A stretch of 55,836 nucleotides of DNA, taken from contig NZ_BJLP01000025.1 of the NCBI RefSeq assembly GCF_006538705.1, positions 1 through 55,836 of the forward strand. Direction: 5' to 3'. Source of the stretch: Cellulomonas uda. Lineage in GTDB: Bacteria > Actinomycetota > Actinomycetes > Actinomycetales > Cellulomonadaceae. The notes under the pieces were generated by a model. The model was not told the DNA's origin and made no database searches. It saw only the letters and a list, made by a program, of their open reading frames with translations. A program made the translations under genes and the position numbers. The first letter of the stretch is position 1. Each line of letters opens with the position of its first letter. Positions 24,498-32,840 of the stretch are shown piece after piece.

Positions 24498-25941
24498 CGG
24501 ACACCGCGGACCCCGAGGTCCACGTGTTGTTCCGCAGGGAGAGCAGCGGGATCGTCGCGGGGTCGGCGACGATCGCGCACTTCGCGAACTTCTGCGTCGG
24601 GACGAACTCGTTGTCCCGCAGCGTCACGCTCGCGATCGGGCCGACGGCCTTCTCGGCGAGGTTCACCGAGCACGCGCCGTGACCGATCGTGTTCCCCACG
24701 ACCTGCAGCCCGCTGACGGGGCCGGCGTCCTGCGTCACCATGATCGCCGCGTTGTGCGTGTCCTCGAGCCTGTTGCGCAGCAGCTTGATGTTGCGGCCCT
24801 GGGAGATCTGGACGTTGTCGTCGTGCGTCGGGCCGCCACCGGCGGTCGGGTCGGACTCGTAGTACACGTTGTCGTGCAGCCAGGAGTCCTGCACCACGAC
24901 GTCGTCGCCCGTGATCATGATCTGGTCGACCACGTCGTGCATGTCGACGCGCGTGAGCGTGAAGTTCGACCCGATCACGGCCCGCACGTGCGGCGAGCGC
25001 TCCTTGGCGTACAGCTCCGAGTCCTGGATGGTGACGCCGGCGCCCGGCATGACCATGACCAGCCCGAGGCTCGAGGAGATCGGCCGGCCGGAGATCACCG
25101 AGCGCTTGATGACGACGTCCTTGGCGGTGACCCGCACGAAGCCGCGGACGTCGAGGGCGTCGACGACCGTGCCGTCCTTCGAGATCAGCAGGTCACCCTC
25201 GTGCACGGTGAGCCGCGTGCCGGACGGCACTCCCGTGTTGGACGGACCGGGCACGCCCGTGCTCGGTGCCGTGGTCGGGCTCGGTGATGCCGTCGGTCTC
25301 GGCGAGGCCGTCGCGGTCGGCCTGGGCGTGGCCGTCGGCCGCGTGGTCGGGGTCGCCGTGGCGGTCGCCCTCGGCGTGGGTGTCGTCGTCGGGGCGACGC
25401 TCGGCCTCGAGGTGGCCGTCGGACGGGGGGTCGGGGACGGCGCGGCTGTCGTCGACCGGGGCGTCGGCGTGGTCGTGGCGGGCGGCGTCGGACCCGTGTA
25501 GGTCGCCAGGCGCATGGTCACCGCGACGCTCGCGCCCGCGTTGTGCACGACGACCCGGCGGTCACCGGGCTTGAGCGCGAGGGAGATGTGGGCGTAGCCC
25601 GGCTTCAGCGTCGGGGTCACGAGCTGGGGCTTGGCCGTGCAGCCCGAGCTCGCGGTCGCGCCTGCGCACACCGAGATCCGCGTGGGCCGCCAGGCGAGCT
25701 GTCCGGCGACCACCAGGGAGACCGCCGTCGTGTCCCGAGGGACCGGCAGCTCGAGGACGTACTGCGTCCCGGGCCGGAGCACCACGTTCGTCATGACGCG
25801 CTGGTCGACGCGGTAGGTGTCCGAGGCGGCGCCGGGCTGGACCAGGACGACACCGACGGCGATGCCGGCGACCGCTCCTGCGAGGATCGCCCGCCACATC
25901 CCCTTCCGGCTCGTCCTGGCGTGTCGTCGTCGGGCCCGCAT
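24481..25941 (-). CDS. Secreted beta-helix protein with Thr/Pro-rich linker
   Basis: A 486-residue exported protein. The start ATG at 25941 has AGGAGA nine bases upstream and gives a signal anchor (residues about 15-37). A domain of about 110 residues follows (VLRPGTQYVLELPVPRDTTA), then a linker of about 85 residues rich in Thr, Pro, Ala and Ser. The C-terminal 250 residues form a right-handed parallel beta-helix with pectate-lyase-like repeats (VVIKRSVISG, VTIQDSELYA, VVVQDSWLHDN, IKLLRNRLEDT). This helix is clearly homologous to the C-terminus of the 822-residue protein at 30.2 kb. Such helices belong to polysaccharide lyases, glycosidases and tailspike-type binders. I see no definite catalytic set. 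A role in modifying or cutting the secreted polysaccharide fits the context. Confidence 0.85.
   Translation of the reverse strand: MRARRRHARTSRKGMWRAILAGAVAGIAVGVVLVQPGAASDTYRVDQRVMTNVVLRPGTQYVLELPVPRDTTAVSLVVAGQLAWRPTRISVCAGATASSGCTAKPQLVTPTLKPGYAHISLALKPGDRRVVVHNAGASVAVTMRLATYTGPTPPATTTPTPRSTTAAPSPTPRPTATSRPSVAPTTTPTPRATATATPTTRPTATPRPTATASPRPTASPSPTTAPSTGVPGPSNTGVPSGTRLTVHEGDLLISKDGTVVDALDVRGFVRVTAKDVVIKRSVISGRPISSSLGLVMVMPGAGVTIQDSELYAKERSPHVRAVIGSNFTLTRVDMHDVVDQIMITGDDVVVQDSWLHDNVYYESDPTAGGGPTHDDNVQISQGRNIKLLRNRLEDTHNAAIMVTQDAGPVSGLQVVGNTIGHGACSVNLAEKAVGPIASVTLRDNEFVPTQKFAKCAIVADPATIPLLSLRNNTWTSGSAVSVTERQ
25255..25485. repeat. Low-complexity GTCGGnGTG repeats coding for the Thr/Pro linker
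   Basis: Imperfect repeats of the type GTCGGCGTGG/GTCGGGGTCG run through the linker region of the beta-helix gene and encode Thr-Pro, Ala-Thr and Pro-Thr-Ala units on the minus strand. This is a candidate O-glycosylated stalk. Confidence 0.65.
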
Positions 25942-25988
25942 AGGCACGTCTCCTGCCTTGTCGCCTGATGGTGCTCGTGCTGGCCGGG

Positions 25989-26015
25989 AGCCTAGGGGTT
26001 GGTCCGAACGGGTGA
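25989..26015 (-). promoter_or_regulatory. Candidate promoter of the beta-helix gene
   Basis: A TAGGCT -10 (25994-25989, minus strand) is followed by a leader of about 45 bases. A GGGTGA box is close by but in the opposite orientation (26010-26015). About 47 bases upstream a TCGTGA partly matches the normal position. Membership in the box regulon is therefore doubtful. Confidence 0.4.
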
Positions 26016-26146
26016 GAACGTCCCTCCACGAAATGTCACGAAACGGCAACAACCGGGACAGCGGCTGCCGTCGCCCCGACCTGCGGGTTCGCCAGCGGAC
26101 GCACGCGGATGTGACCTTCGTCACATGACGTGAGGACAGCGCTCTC

Positions 26147-26902
26147 TCACCGCGCGAAGCGGGAGATCTCCCGGTACCACTTCACCGCGGCGGCCACGGT
26201 GAACACCGCCGTCGCGGCCACCACCAGGGCGTACACCAGCACGAACACGTCCGGCGCGCCCAGCAGCAGGAACACCCAGCACAGCACGCCGTAGTCCGTC
26301 GGGACCGCGAGCACCGACCGCAGCCAGGGCGCACGTCCGCCCGTCACCGCGACGCTCTGCACCCCCTGCGCGCGGCGCAGCTGCTCCGTCAGGATCATCC
26401 CGAAGAACAGGACGCTGCCCGCGACCGCGTGCACCAGCGGGACCACGAGCCACCCCAGGTCCACCGCGTCGAACCGGTACAGGCCCACGCCCAGCGCGAG
26501 CGGCAGCGTCGCGATCTTCGTCGCATCGACCATGTGGTCGAGCCACTCGCCCGCGGGGCTCCCCGTCCCGGTCAGCCGCGCCACCTGGCCGTCGGCCGAG
26601 TCCAGTGCGTACCCCAGCACCAGGAGCGCCGCGACGAGAGCACCGAGCCACCACGAGGGCTCGACGAGAGCGAGCAGCGCGATGCCCGCGAACGTCGCGA
26701 GCGCGCTGAGCCCGGTCACCTGGTTCGGCGTCAGGCCGCGCCCGTACGCCCACGCCGCCAGGAGCCGGCCGAGCCGGCGGTTGACGAAGCGCGAGTACGC
26801 GGGAGCGCCGCGGGCCGCCTGCTTCTGCGCGTCCGCCAGCCGCCGCACCGTGTCGCGGTAGGGCTCGCGCGTGCGGACCGGCCGCGGCTCGACCTCAGTC
26901 AC
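26147..26902 (-). CDS. CDP-alcohol phosphatidyltransferase family protein
   Basis: A 251-residue membrane protein. The complete family motif D-x2-DG-x2-AR-x8-G-x3-D-x3-D is visible (DSADGQVARLTGTGSPAGEW then LDHMVDATK, near residues 101-128), and about six membrane segments surround it. These enzymes displace CMP from a CDP-alcohol with a hydroxyl acceptor, as in phosphatidylglycerol, phosphatidylinositol or phosphoglycan synthesis. The GTG start at 26902 overlaps the stop of the upstream glycosyltransferase (GTGACTGA), so it belongs to that operon. Inside a polysaccharide cluster it may transfer a phospho-alcohol to a sugar or lipid carrier. A link to the TagD-like enzyme is possible but not shown. 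The acceptor is unknown. Confidence 0.88.
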   Translation of the reverse strand: MTEVEPRPVRTREPYRDTVRRLADAQKQAARGAPAYSRFVNRRLGRLLAAWAYGRGLTPNQVTGLSALATFAGIALLALVEPSWWLGALVAALLVLGYALDSADGQVARLTGTGSPAGEWLDHMVDATKIATLPLALGVGLYRFDAVDLGWLVVPLVHAVAGSVLFFGMILTEQLRRAQGVQSVAVTGGRAPWLRSVLAVPTDYGVLCWVFLLLGAPDVFVLVYALVVAATAVFTVAAAVKWYREISRFAR

Positions 26903-28097
26903 GGGCGCCCACCGTCTGGGTCGCGGCCTCGGGCGCCTCGTCGGGCCACGCGCTGCGCCGCCGTCGCACGCGCTGCGGCCCCGGCACGTCGCGTGCCGCG
27001 AGGTCGAGCGCGAGCCGCTCGTACCCGAGCGCGACGTCGTCCCAGTCGTAGCGTCGCGCACGCTCCCGCAGCGCCCTGCCCCGCTCGGCCGTGGCGGCCG
27101 CATCCCGCTCGGCGTCGTCGAGCTCGAGCGCCACGTCCGCCGGGCTGCGGAAGTAGCGCCCGTCGTCGGCCAGCACGTCACGGTTGAAGGACACGTCGAA
27201 CGCGATGGTCGCCGTCCCCGCGCCGATCGCGCGCAGCAGGCTCGGGTTGGTGCCGCCGACGCTGTGCCCGTGCAGGTAGGTCGAGGCGTGCGCGTACAGC
27301 TGGTCCAGCAGCTCGGCATCCCACACGCCGCCGACGAAGCGGACCCGCGCGTCGCCGCGCGCCGCCTCGTGGACCTGGCGCGTGTACTCGTCGGCGTACG
27401 GCGCGGACCCGACGACGACCAGCGGCAGGCGCGCACCGCTGTCCACGTACCCGCGGACCGCGAGGTCGACGTGGTTCTCGGGCTCGAAGCGCGCGACGAG
27501 GAGGTGGAACCCACCCGGGACCAGCCCCAGCTCGCCCAGGCGGTCGTGGGCGGCGTCCTCCTGCACGGGTGCGCCGTAGGACAGCAGCCGCGTGCCCACG
27601 CCGAACTCCTCGTCGTAGTACGCCGCGATGCCCGGCGCGTCCGCGATGAGCGCGTCCGACCAGCGCACCGCGAGCTCCTCGGCGCGTCGGTAGTACCTGC
27701 GGCCCGTCGGGCCCCACTTGGCGCGCCGCCACTCCAACCCGTCGACGTGCGTCGCGACCGGGACGCGGGACGCGCGCAGGACCGGCAGGAGCGGCGCGTT
27801 CGCCGCGTTGAACACGAACGCGACGTCCGTGCGCCGGGCCGCGAGGTGGCCGACCGACAGCGCGGTGTGGCTCAGCGTCTCGAGCGAGCGCCGGCGCAGG
27901 GCGGGCAACGTCACGCGGCGCATCCCGAGGTACGTCTCGTCGTCGTCGTGCTCCGTGCGACGGCAGTACACGACGACGCGGTGGCCGCGGGCAGCGAGCC
28001 GGCTGCCCACCTCCTCGACCGCCGTCTCGAACCCGCCGTACCGTGCGGGCACGCCGCGGGTGCCGATCATCGCGATCGACAGCGTCCGTCCTGTCAC
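26895..28097 (-). CDS. Glycosyltransferase family 4, rhamnosyl/DUF1972 type
   Basis: A 400-residue GT-B fold transferase of the subgroup with a DUF1972 N-terminal domain. It opens SIAMIGTRGVPARYGGFETA, a motif typical of rhamnosyl- and galactosyltransferases in exopolysaccharide and S-layer glycan clusters. It contains THVDGLEWRRAKWG, the LLVARFEPENHVD donor-domain start and HGHSVGGTNPSLLRAIGAGT near the C-terminal catalytic region. It is the middle gene between the initiating sugar transferase and the CDP-alcohol phosphatidyltransferase, probably all one operon. It would add the second sugar after the initiating transferase. The exact sugar is not predictable from sequence alone. Confidence 0.92.
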   Translation of the reverse strand: MTGRTLSIAMIGTRGVPARYGGFETAVEEVGSRLAARGHRVVVYCRRTEHDDDETYLGMRRVTLPALRRRSLETLSHTALSVGHLAARRTDVAFVFNAANAPLLPVLRASRVPVATHVDGLEWRRAKWGPTGRRYYRRAEELAVRWSDALIADAPGIAAYYDEEFGVGTRLLSYGAPVQEDAAHDRLGELGLVPGGFHLLVARFEPENHVDLAVRGYVDSGARLPLVVVGSAPYADEYTRQVHEAARGDARVRFVGGVWDAELLDQLYAHASTYLHGHSVGGTNPSLLRAIGAGTATIAFDVSFNRDVLADDGRYFRSPADVALELDDAERDAAATAERGRALRERARRYDWDDVALGYERLALDLAARDVPGPQRVRRRRSAWPDEAPEAATQTVGARD

Positions 28098-28125
28098 CTG
28101 TCCACCTTCCGGGTGTGCGCGGGCG

Positions 28126-29655
28126 TCAGTACGCGCCCGACGCCGTCGCGACCGCGCGGAAGGTCTTCCACAGGATCATGACGTCCATCGCGACCGACCA
28201 GTTGTCGACGTACCGCAGGTCGAGCCGCACAGCGGCGTCCCAGTCGAGGTCCGAGCGCCCGCTGACCTGCCACAGGCCCGTCAGCCCGGGCTTGACCCGC
28301 AGCCGGCGGTGCACCTCGTCCTCGTACTCGGCGACCTCGGACACCAGCGGCGGCCGGGGCCCGACGAGCGACATGTCGCCGCGCACCACGTTCCACAGCT
28401 GGGGCAGCTCGTCGAGCGAGTACTTGCGCAGGACCCGGCCGATGGGGGTCACGCGCGGGTCGTCGCGCATCTTGAACAGGACGCCCGAACCCTGGTTGCG
28501 CGCCGCGAGCGCGGCGAGCCGCTGGTCCGCGTCGATGAACATCGAGCGCAGCTTCCAGATCGTGAAGGTCCGACCGTCGATCCCGACGCGCGTCTGGCGG
28601 TAGAACGCCGGTCCGCGCGAGGTGAGCCGGACGGCCGCCGCGAGACCCAGCACGAGCGGCAGCAGCACCAGCCCCGCGAGGGTCGCGACCGTCACGTCGA
28701 GCACCGACTTGGCGACCAGCCGGCGGCGCGGCGCGTCGACCTCGACCTCGAGGAGGGACAGACCCGCCGTGGGTCGCACCGACAGGCGCGGCGCGGTGAC
28801 CTCGAGCAGGTCGGGCGCGACGACGAGGTCCGCGCCCGCGCGGCCGAGCGCCCACGACAGGCGCCGGAGCGCCTCGCCACCGAGGCAGGACCCCGTCACG
28901 ATGACGACCTCGGCGGCATGGTCCGCGACCACCTGCACGACGTCGGCGAGGCCGCCCAGCACGGGCGCACCCTCGACCGCCTCGCGCCCGTCGAGGGTCT
29001 GCAGGCACACCCCGTCGATGCGGTACCCGTGGTGGGGCTCGCCGGACAGGTCCGTGATGACGCGCGCGACGCTCACCGGGTCGCCCACGACGAGCGTGCC
29101 GCGCATCGCCTCGCCGTCGCGGCGCGACGCGTGCAGCCGACGGCGCTGCGCGTAGCGCAGTGCGCCCGCGCTCGCCACGAGGGCCGGCGCGCCGACGAGC
29201 ACACCGGCTCGCGGCAGTGCGGCGCCGGTGAGGAAGGCGTAGGCCATCGCGGTGACCACCGCGAGGCCGACGGCCCGCGCGATGGACTGGAACTCGCCGG
29301 GACCGTCGCCGAGCTCGGTGGGCCGGTAGCCGCCGCACACGGCGACCAGCACGACGAAGCCGATGCTCGCACCGAGCGCGATCGCGGGGCCGACGAGCCC
29401 GTCGACGGACGGGAGCGAGACGACGTACGTCACCAGGGCGGCGCACATCGCGTCCAACGTCGCGGCGGTGAGCGCGTACCGGCGACGCACGATGCGCCAC
29501 GCGTCGACACGCGAGGCCTCCTGCGCGTTGAAGCGGGTGCGGCGGCGTTCGAAGGGCTCGGTCGACGCCCAGGAGCGCCGTGGTTCCCGGGCAGGACGGC
29601 GACGCTCGTGGTCCTCGCCGAACGCGAAGTAGCCGCGGTCAGCGGTCAACGTCAT
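28126..29655 (-). CDS. Initiating undecaprenyl-phosphate sugar phosphotransferase (WbaP/CpsE type)
   Basis: A 509-residue polyisoprenyl-phosphate hexose-1-phosphate transferase. A cytoplasmic start of about 55 residues leads to four membrane segments, a nucleotide-binding-like central region (RGTLVVGDPVSVARVI), a fifth hydrophobic segment, then the C-terminal catalytic domain. That domain has FTIWKLRSMFIDAD, YSLDELPQLWNVVRGDMSLV, GPRPP and KPGLTGLWQVSGRSDLDW, all standard for the family. The enzyme transfers hexose-1-phosphate (often galactose or glucose) from a UDP-sugar to undecaprenyl phosphate on the inner membrane face and starts the repeat unit. It is the first gene of its operon. The promoter has a GGGTGA box 45 bases ahead of TAGCGT and an imperfect second box 22 bases further up. 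Confidence 0.95.
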   Translation of the reverse strand: MTLTADRGYFAFGEDHERRRPAREPRRSWASTEPFERRRTRFNAQEASRVDAWRIVRRRYALTAATLDAMCAALVTYVVSLPSVDGLVGPAIALGASIGFVVLVAVCGGYRPTELGDGPGEFQSIARAVGLAVVTAMAYAFLTGAALPRAGVLVGAPALVASAGALRYAQRRRLHASRRDGEAMRGTLVVGDPVSVARVITDLSGEPHHGYRIDGVCLQTLDGREAVEGAPVLGGLADVVQVVADHAAEVVIVTGSCLGGEALRRLSWALGRAGADLVVAPDLLEVTAPRLSVRPTAGLSLLEVEVDAPRRRLVAKSVLDVTVATLAGLVLLPLVLGLAAAVRLTSRGPAFYRQTRVGIDGRTFTIWKLRSMFIDADQRLAALAARNQGSGVLFKMRDDPRVTPIGRVLRKYSLDELPQLWNVVRGDMSLVGPRPPLVSEVAEYEDEVHRRLRVKPGLTGLWQVSGRSDLDWDAAVRLDLRYVDNWSVAMDVMILWKTFRAVATASGAY

Positions 29656-29708
29656 GTGTCCCCCCGGTTGACTGAGAGCGACCTGGCCCCCTCGGTCTCG
29701 ACACCGCG

Positions 29709-29781
29709 ACGCTAGTGCGGTCCAGGTGTCCGGTCAGTACCTTCTGTCCGATTTCACCCCGCCGACGTGGCGGCGTCACGC
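29709..29781 (-). promoter_or_regulatory. Sugar-transferase operon promoter with GGGTGA box and imperfect second box
   Basis: On the minus strand GGGTGAAATCGGAC begins at 29759, a CTGACC -35-like hexamer follows, and TAGCGT begins at 29714 (17-base spacer). GCGTGA begins at 29781, 22 bases upstream of the main box. Confidence 0.7.
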
Positions 29782-30167
29782 GCGTGGGGGACAGCCCGCA
29801 CCCAGCCCCACCCGCGCGGGGTCGACGGCCGCTCAGCCGTCGCGCCGGCCAGGCCGGCCGTCCTCGCGGTCAGGCCACCCTCCCGCCTGCACGGCCGCAT
29901 CGGCGCAGGTCGCGGCGCGCGGTCGCGCTCCCGCACGTCTCGACAATGGCTCCTGAATAGGACCTTCGGCCCCTTTCGATGTGCATTATCTTGCACCTAC
30001 TTGCCCGAATTGCGCGCAGAGACAAATGTAGCGGGTGAAATGCATGTGACGCGGCTCATACGACGGCGGACTTCCCCGTGATGACGGTCCTGATCAGGGC
30101 GTTTCGTGGTCTGCATCACACTGCATATCGCGAAGTTACGCCCGATTCGAGGCAGTTGACCGAGCAC

Positions 30168-30218
30168 TTCAGGGCGAATTAGAAAAAAGCCCGGATCCCC
30201 CCATCCGGTCACTAACCT
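30168..30218 (+). promoter_or_regulatory. Candidate promoter of the 822-residue protein gene
   Basis: A TAACCT -10-like hexamer (30213-30218) lies 22 bases before the GTG start. A GGGCGA at 30172 resembles the box but is 41 bases from the -10, not 45. Assignment to the box regulon is weak. Confidence 0.4.
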
Positions 30219-30239
30219 CAAATTCCCCAAGGAAGCACC

Positions 30240-32708
30240 GTGGTCACGAAATACCCCGCGAACCGTCGCACGACGACGCGTTCGTCCCTCGCTGCCGCCG
30301 TCCTCACCGGGATCGCCGTGGCGCTGTCCCCCCTCGCCTCCGCACTGCCTGCCTCGGCCGCCGAAGGCACCGTCTACCGCTACGAGTACCCCTCGATCGC
30401 GAGCGACACCTTCACCCGGACGACGACGTCCGGCTGGGGCACCGCGGACCAGGGCGGCGCATGGACCGTCAACTCCGCGAGCGCCTTCGGCGTGGCCGGC
30501 GGCGCCGGCACGCTCTCCGTCCCCCGCGCCGGGTCCACCCTGAGCGCGAACCTCCTCGGCGTCTCCTCCACCGACACCGACCTCACCGCGACCGTCGTCG
30601 CCGACAAGGGCCAGACCGGCTCCGGCACGCACCTGACGTTCGCCGGCCGCCTCGTCGGCTCGCTGCAGTACGGCGCGAAGGTGCGCCTGCTCGCGAACGG
30701 CACCGCGACGCTCGCCACGGTCGACGGCAGCGCGTCCGGCACCGCGGTCACGCTCCCCGGGACGTTCGGCGCCGGCGACGCGGTCTCCGTCCGCCTCCAG
30801 GTGACGGGCACCGCCCCGACGACCGTGCGCGCGAAGGCGTGGGCCGCGGGCTCCTCCGAGCCCGCCGAGTGGACCGTCACCACCACGAGCGCGACCGCCG
30901 GTCTGCAGACCGCGGGCGCGGTGGGCCTGTCCGCGTACGTCTCGGGCTCCGCGACGAACGCGCCGCTCGCGTTCACCTACGACGACCTGAGCGTGCGCGC
31001 CGCGACCCCCAAGGCCATCCCGAACGCCGTCCCCACCGCCGCGATCTCCACCTCCGTCGACGACCTCACCGCGAGCCTCGACGGCTCGGCATCGGCCGAC
31101 ACCGACGGCACCATCCACTCCTACGCGTGGGACCTCGGTGACGGCACCACCTCCACGAGCGCCGCACCGGAGCACACCTACCGCACCGCGGGCTCCTACC
31201 CCGTGACGCTCAAGGTGACCGACAACGACGGCTCGACCGGCACCGCCACGAGCACCGTCACGGTCACCGCGCCCGTCCCCCCGGTCGGGACCACCGTGCT
31301 CGCCCGCGACGCGTTCGGCACCGCCCGCTCCAACGGCTGGGGCACCGCGACGACCGGTGGCGCGTGGACGCACCTCGGGTCGACCGCGAACTACTCCGTC
31401 GCCTCGGGCGCCGCGAAGCAGGTCATCAGCGCCGCCGGCGCCACCCGCATCTCCTCGCTCACGAGCGTCCAGGCGACCGCGAGCGACACCACGGTGTCGG
31501 TCACGCTCGACAAGACGATCGCGGGCGCCGCCGCCCAGATCGCGGTCGTCGGGCGCGTCGTCGGGACCGACGGCTACAGCGCACGGGTCAAGTACCAGAC
31601 GGACGGCACCGCCCAGCTCTCGCTCATGGAGGGCGGGACCGCCCTGGCGACCACGTCGCTCGGCACCGTCGCCGCCAAGTCGGCCCAGCAGGTCCGCGTC
31701 CAGGTCGTGGGGACCGCTCCGACCACCGTGCGCGCGAAGCTCTGGAAGTCCGGCACCGCCGAGCCCACGGACTGGCAGCTCACCGCCACCGGCTCGAACG
31801 CCACGTACCAGAAGGCCGGCTCCGTCGCCCTCAACGCGTACCTCGCCGGCTCCGCGACCGTCGCGCCGCTCACGGTGTCCTTCCGGGACCTCACCGTGAA
31901 GGGCACGGCCGCCGACACCGGCGCCGCGACCAGCCCGGTCGAGACCGACCCGACGAGCGTCGGCGTCCCCACGGGCACCACGATGACCAAGGTCGTCAAC
32001 GGGAACGTCACGGTCACCGAGGACAACACCGTGATCGACAAGTGGGACATCCACGGGTACGTGACGATCAAGGCGAAGAACGTCGTGATCCGCAACAGCT
32101 ACATCCGCGGCACCGACGTCCCCGCGAAGAACGACCTGCTGCGGGTGCAGGGGGACGGCTACTCGGTCACCGTCGAGAGCTCGACCCTCAAGGCGAGCAC
32201 GCGGACGCCCGACCAGGACGGCGTCAAGGGCTGGAACTTCACGCTGCGCCGCGTCGACATCTCCGACGTCGTCGACCCGGTCCACATCCACGGGTCGAAC
32301 GTGCTGATCGAGAACTCGCGCCTGCACGACAACGCGCACTTCCTCGAGGACCCGAACTGGGGCGGCACGCCGAGCCACTCCGACTCGATCCAGCTCCAGA
32401 AGGGCACCAACATCACGATCCGCAACAACGAGATCTCGGGCGCCGGCAACGCCGCCCTCATGCTCACGCAGGACGCCGGGACGGTCTCGGACGTCACCCT
32501 CACGGGCAACCGCATCGACGGCGGGGCGTGCAGCATCAACATCAAGAACACGACGACCGCACCGAAGGGCGTGACGATCGCGGACAACACGTTCGGGCGC
32601 GGCCAGATCTACAAGAACTGCGCGGTCCGGGTCCCGACGGCCTTCCCGCTCGACATGCGCGGCAACGCGTGGGTCGACGGCGGGACGGTCGCGCGGACCA
32701 ACATCTGA
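30240..32708 (+). CDS. Secreted protein: two concanavalin-like modules, PKD domain, beta-helix
   Basis: An 822-residue exported protein. The GTG start has AAGGAAG six bases upstream and is followed by a signal peptide (SSLAAAVLTGIAVALSPLAS, cleavage near ASA-AEG). Two copies of a module of about 200 residues (about 54-255 and 348-555; each with a SGWGTA or NGWGTA plus GGAWT core and a PTTVRAK strand) flank one PKD domain (about 262-343). The C-terminal 250 residues are a right-handed beta-helix (VVIRNSYIRG, VTVESSTLKA, VLIENSRLHDN, ITIRNNEISG) homologous to the 486-residue protein at 24.5 kb. The module also ends the 1491-residue protein. Polysaccharide binding or processing is likely; no catalytic residues could be assigned. 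A strong terminator follows. Confidence 0.9.
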   Translation: MVTKYPANRRTTTRSSLAAAVLTGIAVALSPLASALPASAAEGTVYRYEYPSIASDTFTRTTTSGWGTADQGGAWTVNSASAFGVAGGAGTLSVPRAGSTLSANLLGVSSTDTDLTATVVADKGQTGSGTHLTFAGRLVGSLQYGAKVRLLANGTATLATVDGSASGTAVTLPGTFGAGDAVSVRLQVTGTAPTTVRAKAWAAGSSEPAEWTVTTTSATAGLQTAGAVGLSAYVSGSATNAPLAFTYDDLSVRAATPKAIPNAVPTAAISTSVDDLTASLDGSASADTDGTIHSYAWDLGDGTTSTSAAPEHTYRTAGSYPVTLKVTDNDGSTGTATSTVTVTAPVPPVGTTVLARDAFGTARSNGWGTATTGGAWTHLGSTANYSVASGAAKQVISAAGATRISSLTSVQATASDTTVSVTLDKTIAGAAAQIAVVGRVVGTDGYSARVKYQTDGTAQLSLMEGGTALATTSLGTVAAKSAQQVRVQVVGTAPTTVRAKLWKSGTAEPTDWQLTATGSNATYQKAGSVALNAYLAGSATVAPLTVSFRDLTVKGTAADTGAATSPVETDPTSVGVPTGTTMTKVVNGNVTVTEDNTVIDKWDIHGYVTIKAKNVVIRNSYIRGTDVPAKNDLLRVQGDGYSVTVESSTLKASTRTPDQDGVKGWNFTLRRVDISDVVDPVHIHGSNVLIENSRLHDNAHFLEDPNWGGTPSHSDSIQLQKGTNITIRNNEISGAGNAALMLTQDAGTVSDVTLTGNRIDGGACSINIKNTTTAPKGVTIADNTFGRGQIYKNCAVRVPTAFPLDMRGNAWVDGGTVARTNI

Positions 32709-32721
32709 CACCCACCTCCTC

Positions 32722-32756
32722 GAAGGCCCGTACCGCCCCCGGCGGTGCGGGCCTTC
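32722..32756 (+). terminator. Strong hairpin terminator after the 822-residue protein gene
   Basis: GAAGGCCCG-TA-CCGCC pairs with GGCGG-TG-CGGGCCTTC around a CCC loop, giving a stem of 16 pairs with one G-T wobble, 14 bases after the stop. There is no T-tract, which is usual for actinobacteria. Confidence 0.85.
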
Positions 32757-32840
32757 GGCCGTGGGGACCTCACCCGGTGCCGGACGCCGCCCCGTCCGGG
32801 ATGCCCGATATGCTCGCGCCGACCGCGGACAGGAGGACGG

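Larger units (their letters stand above)
29656..30239. other. Long divergent intergenic region with an AT-richer second half
   Basis: No gene is supported in this 584-base stretch. The left part holds the sugar-transferase promoter and GC-rich inverted repeats around 29824-29862 (GCCGGCCAGGCCGGC). From about 29950 to 30225 the composition is visibly less GC-rich than anywhere else in the window. That part includes a GGGTGA box (30033), an A6 run and the promoter of the 822-residue protein gene. It may be a regulatory leader, an sRNA locus or recently acquired DNA. Confidence 0.6.
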
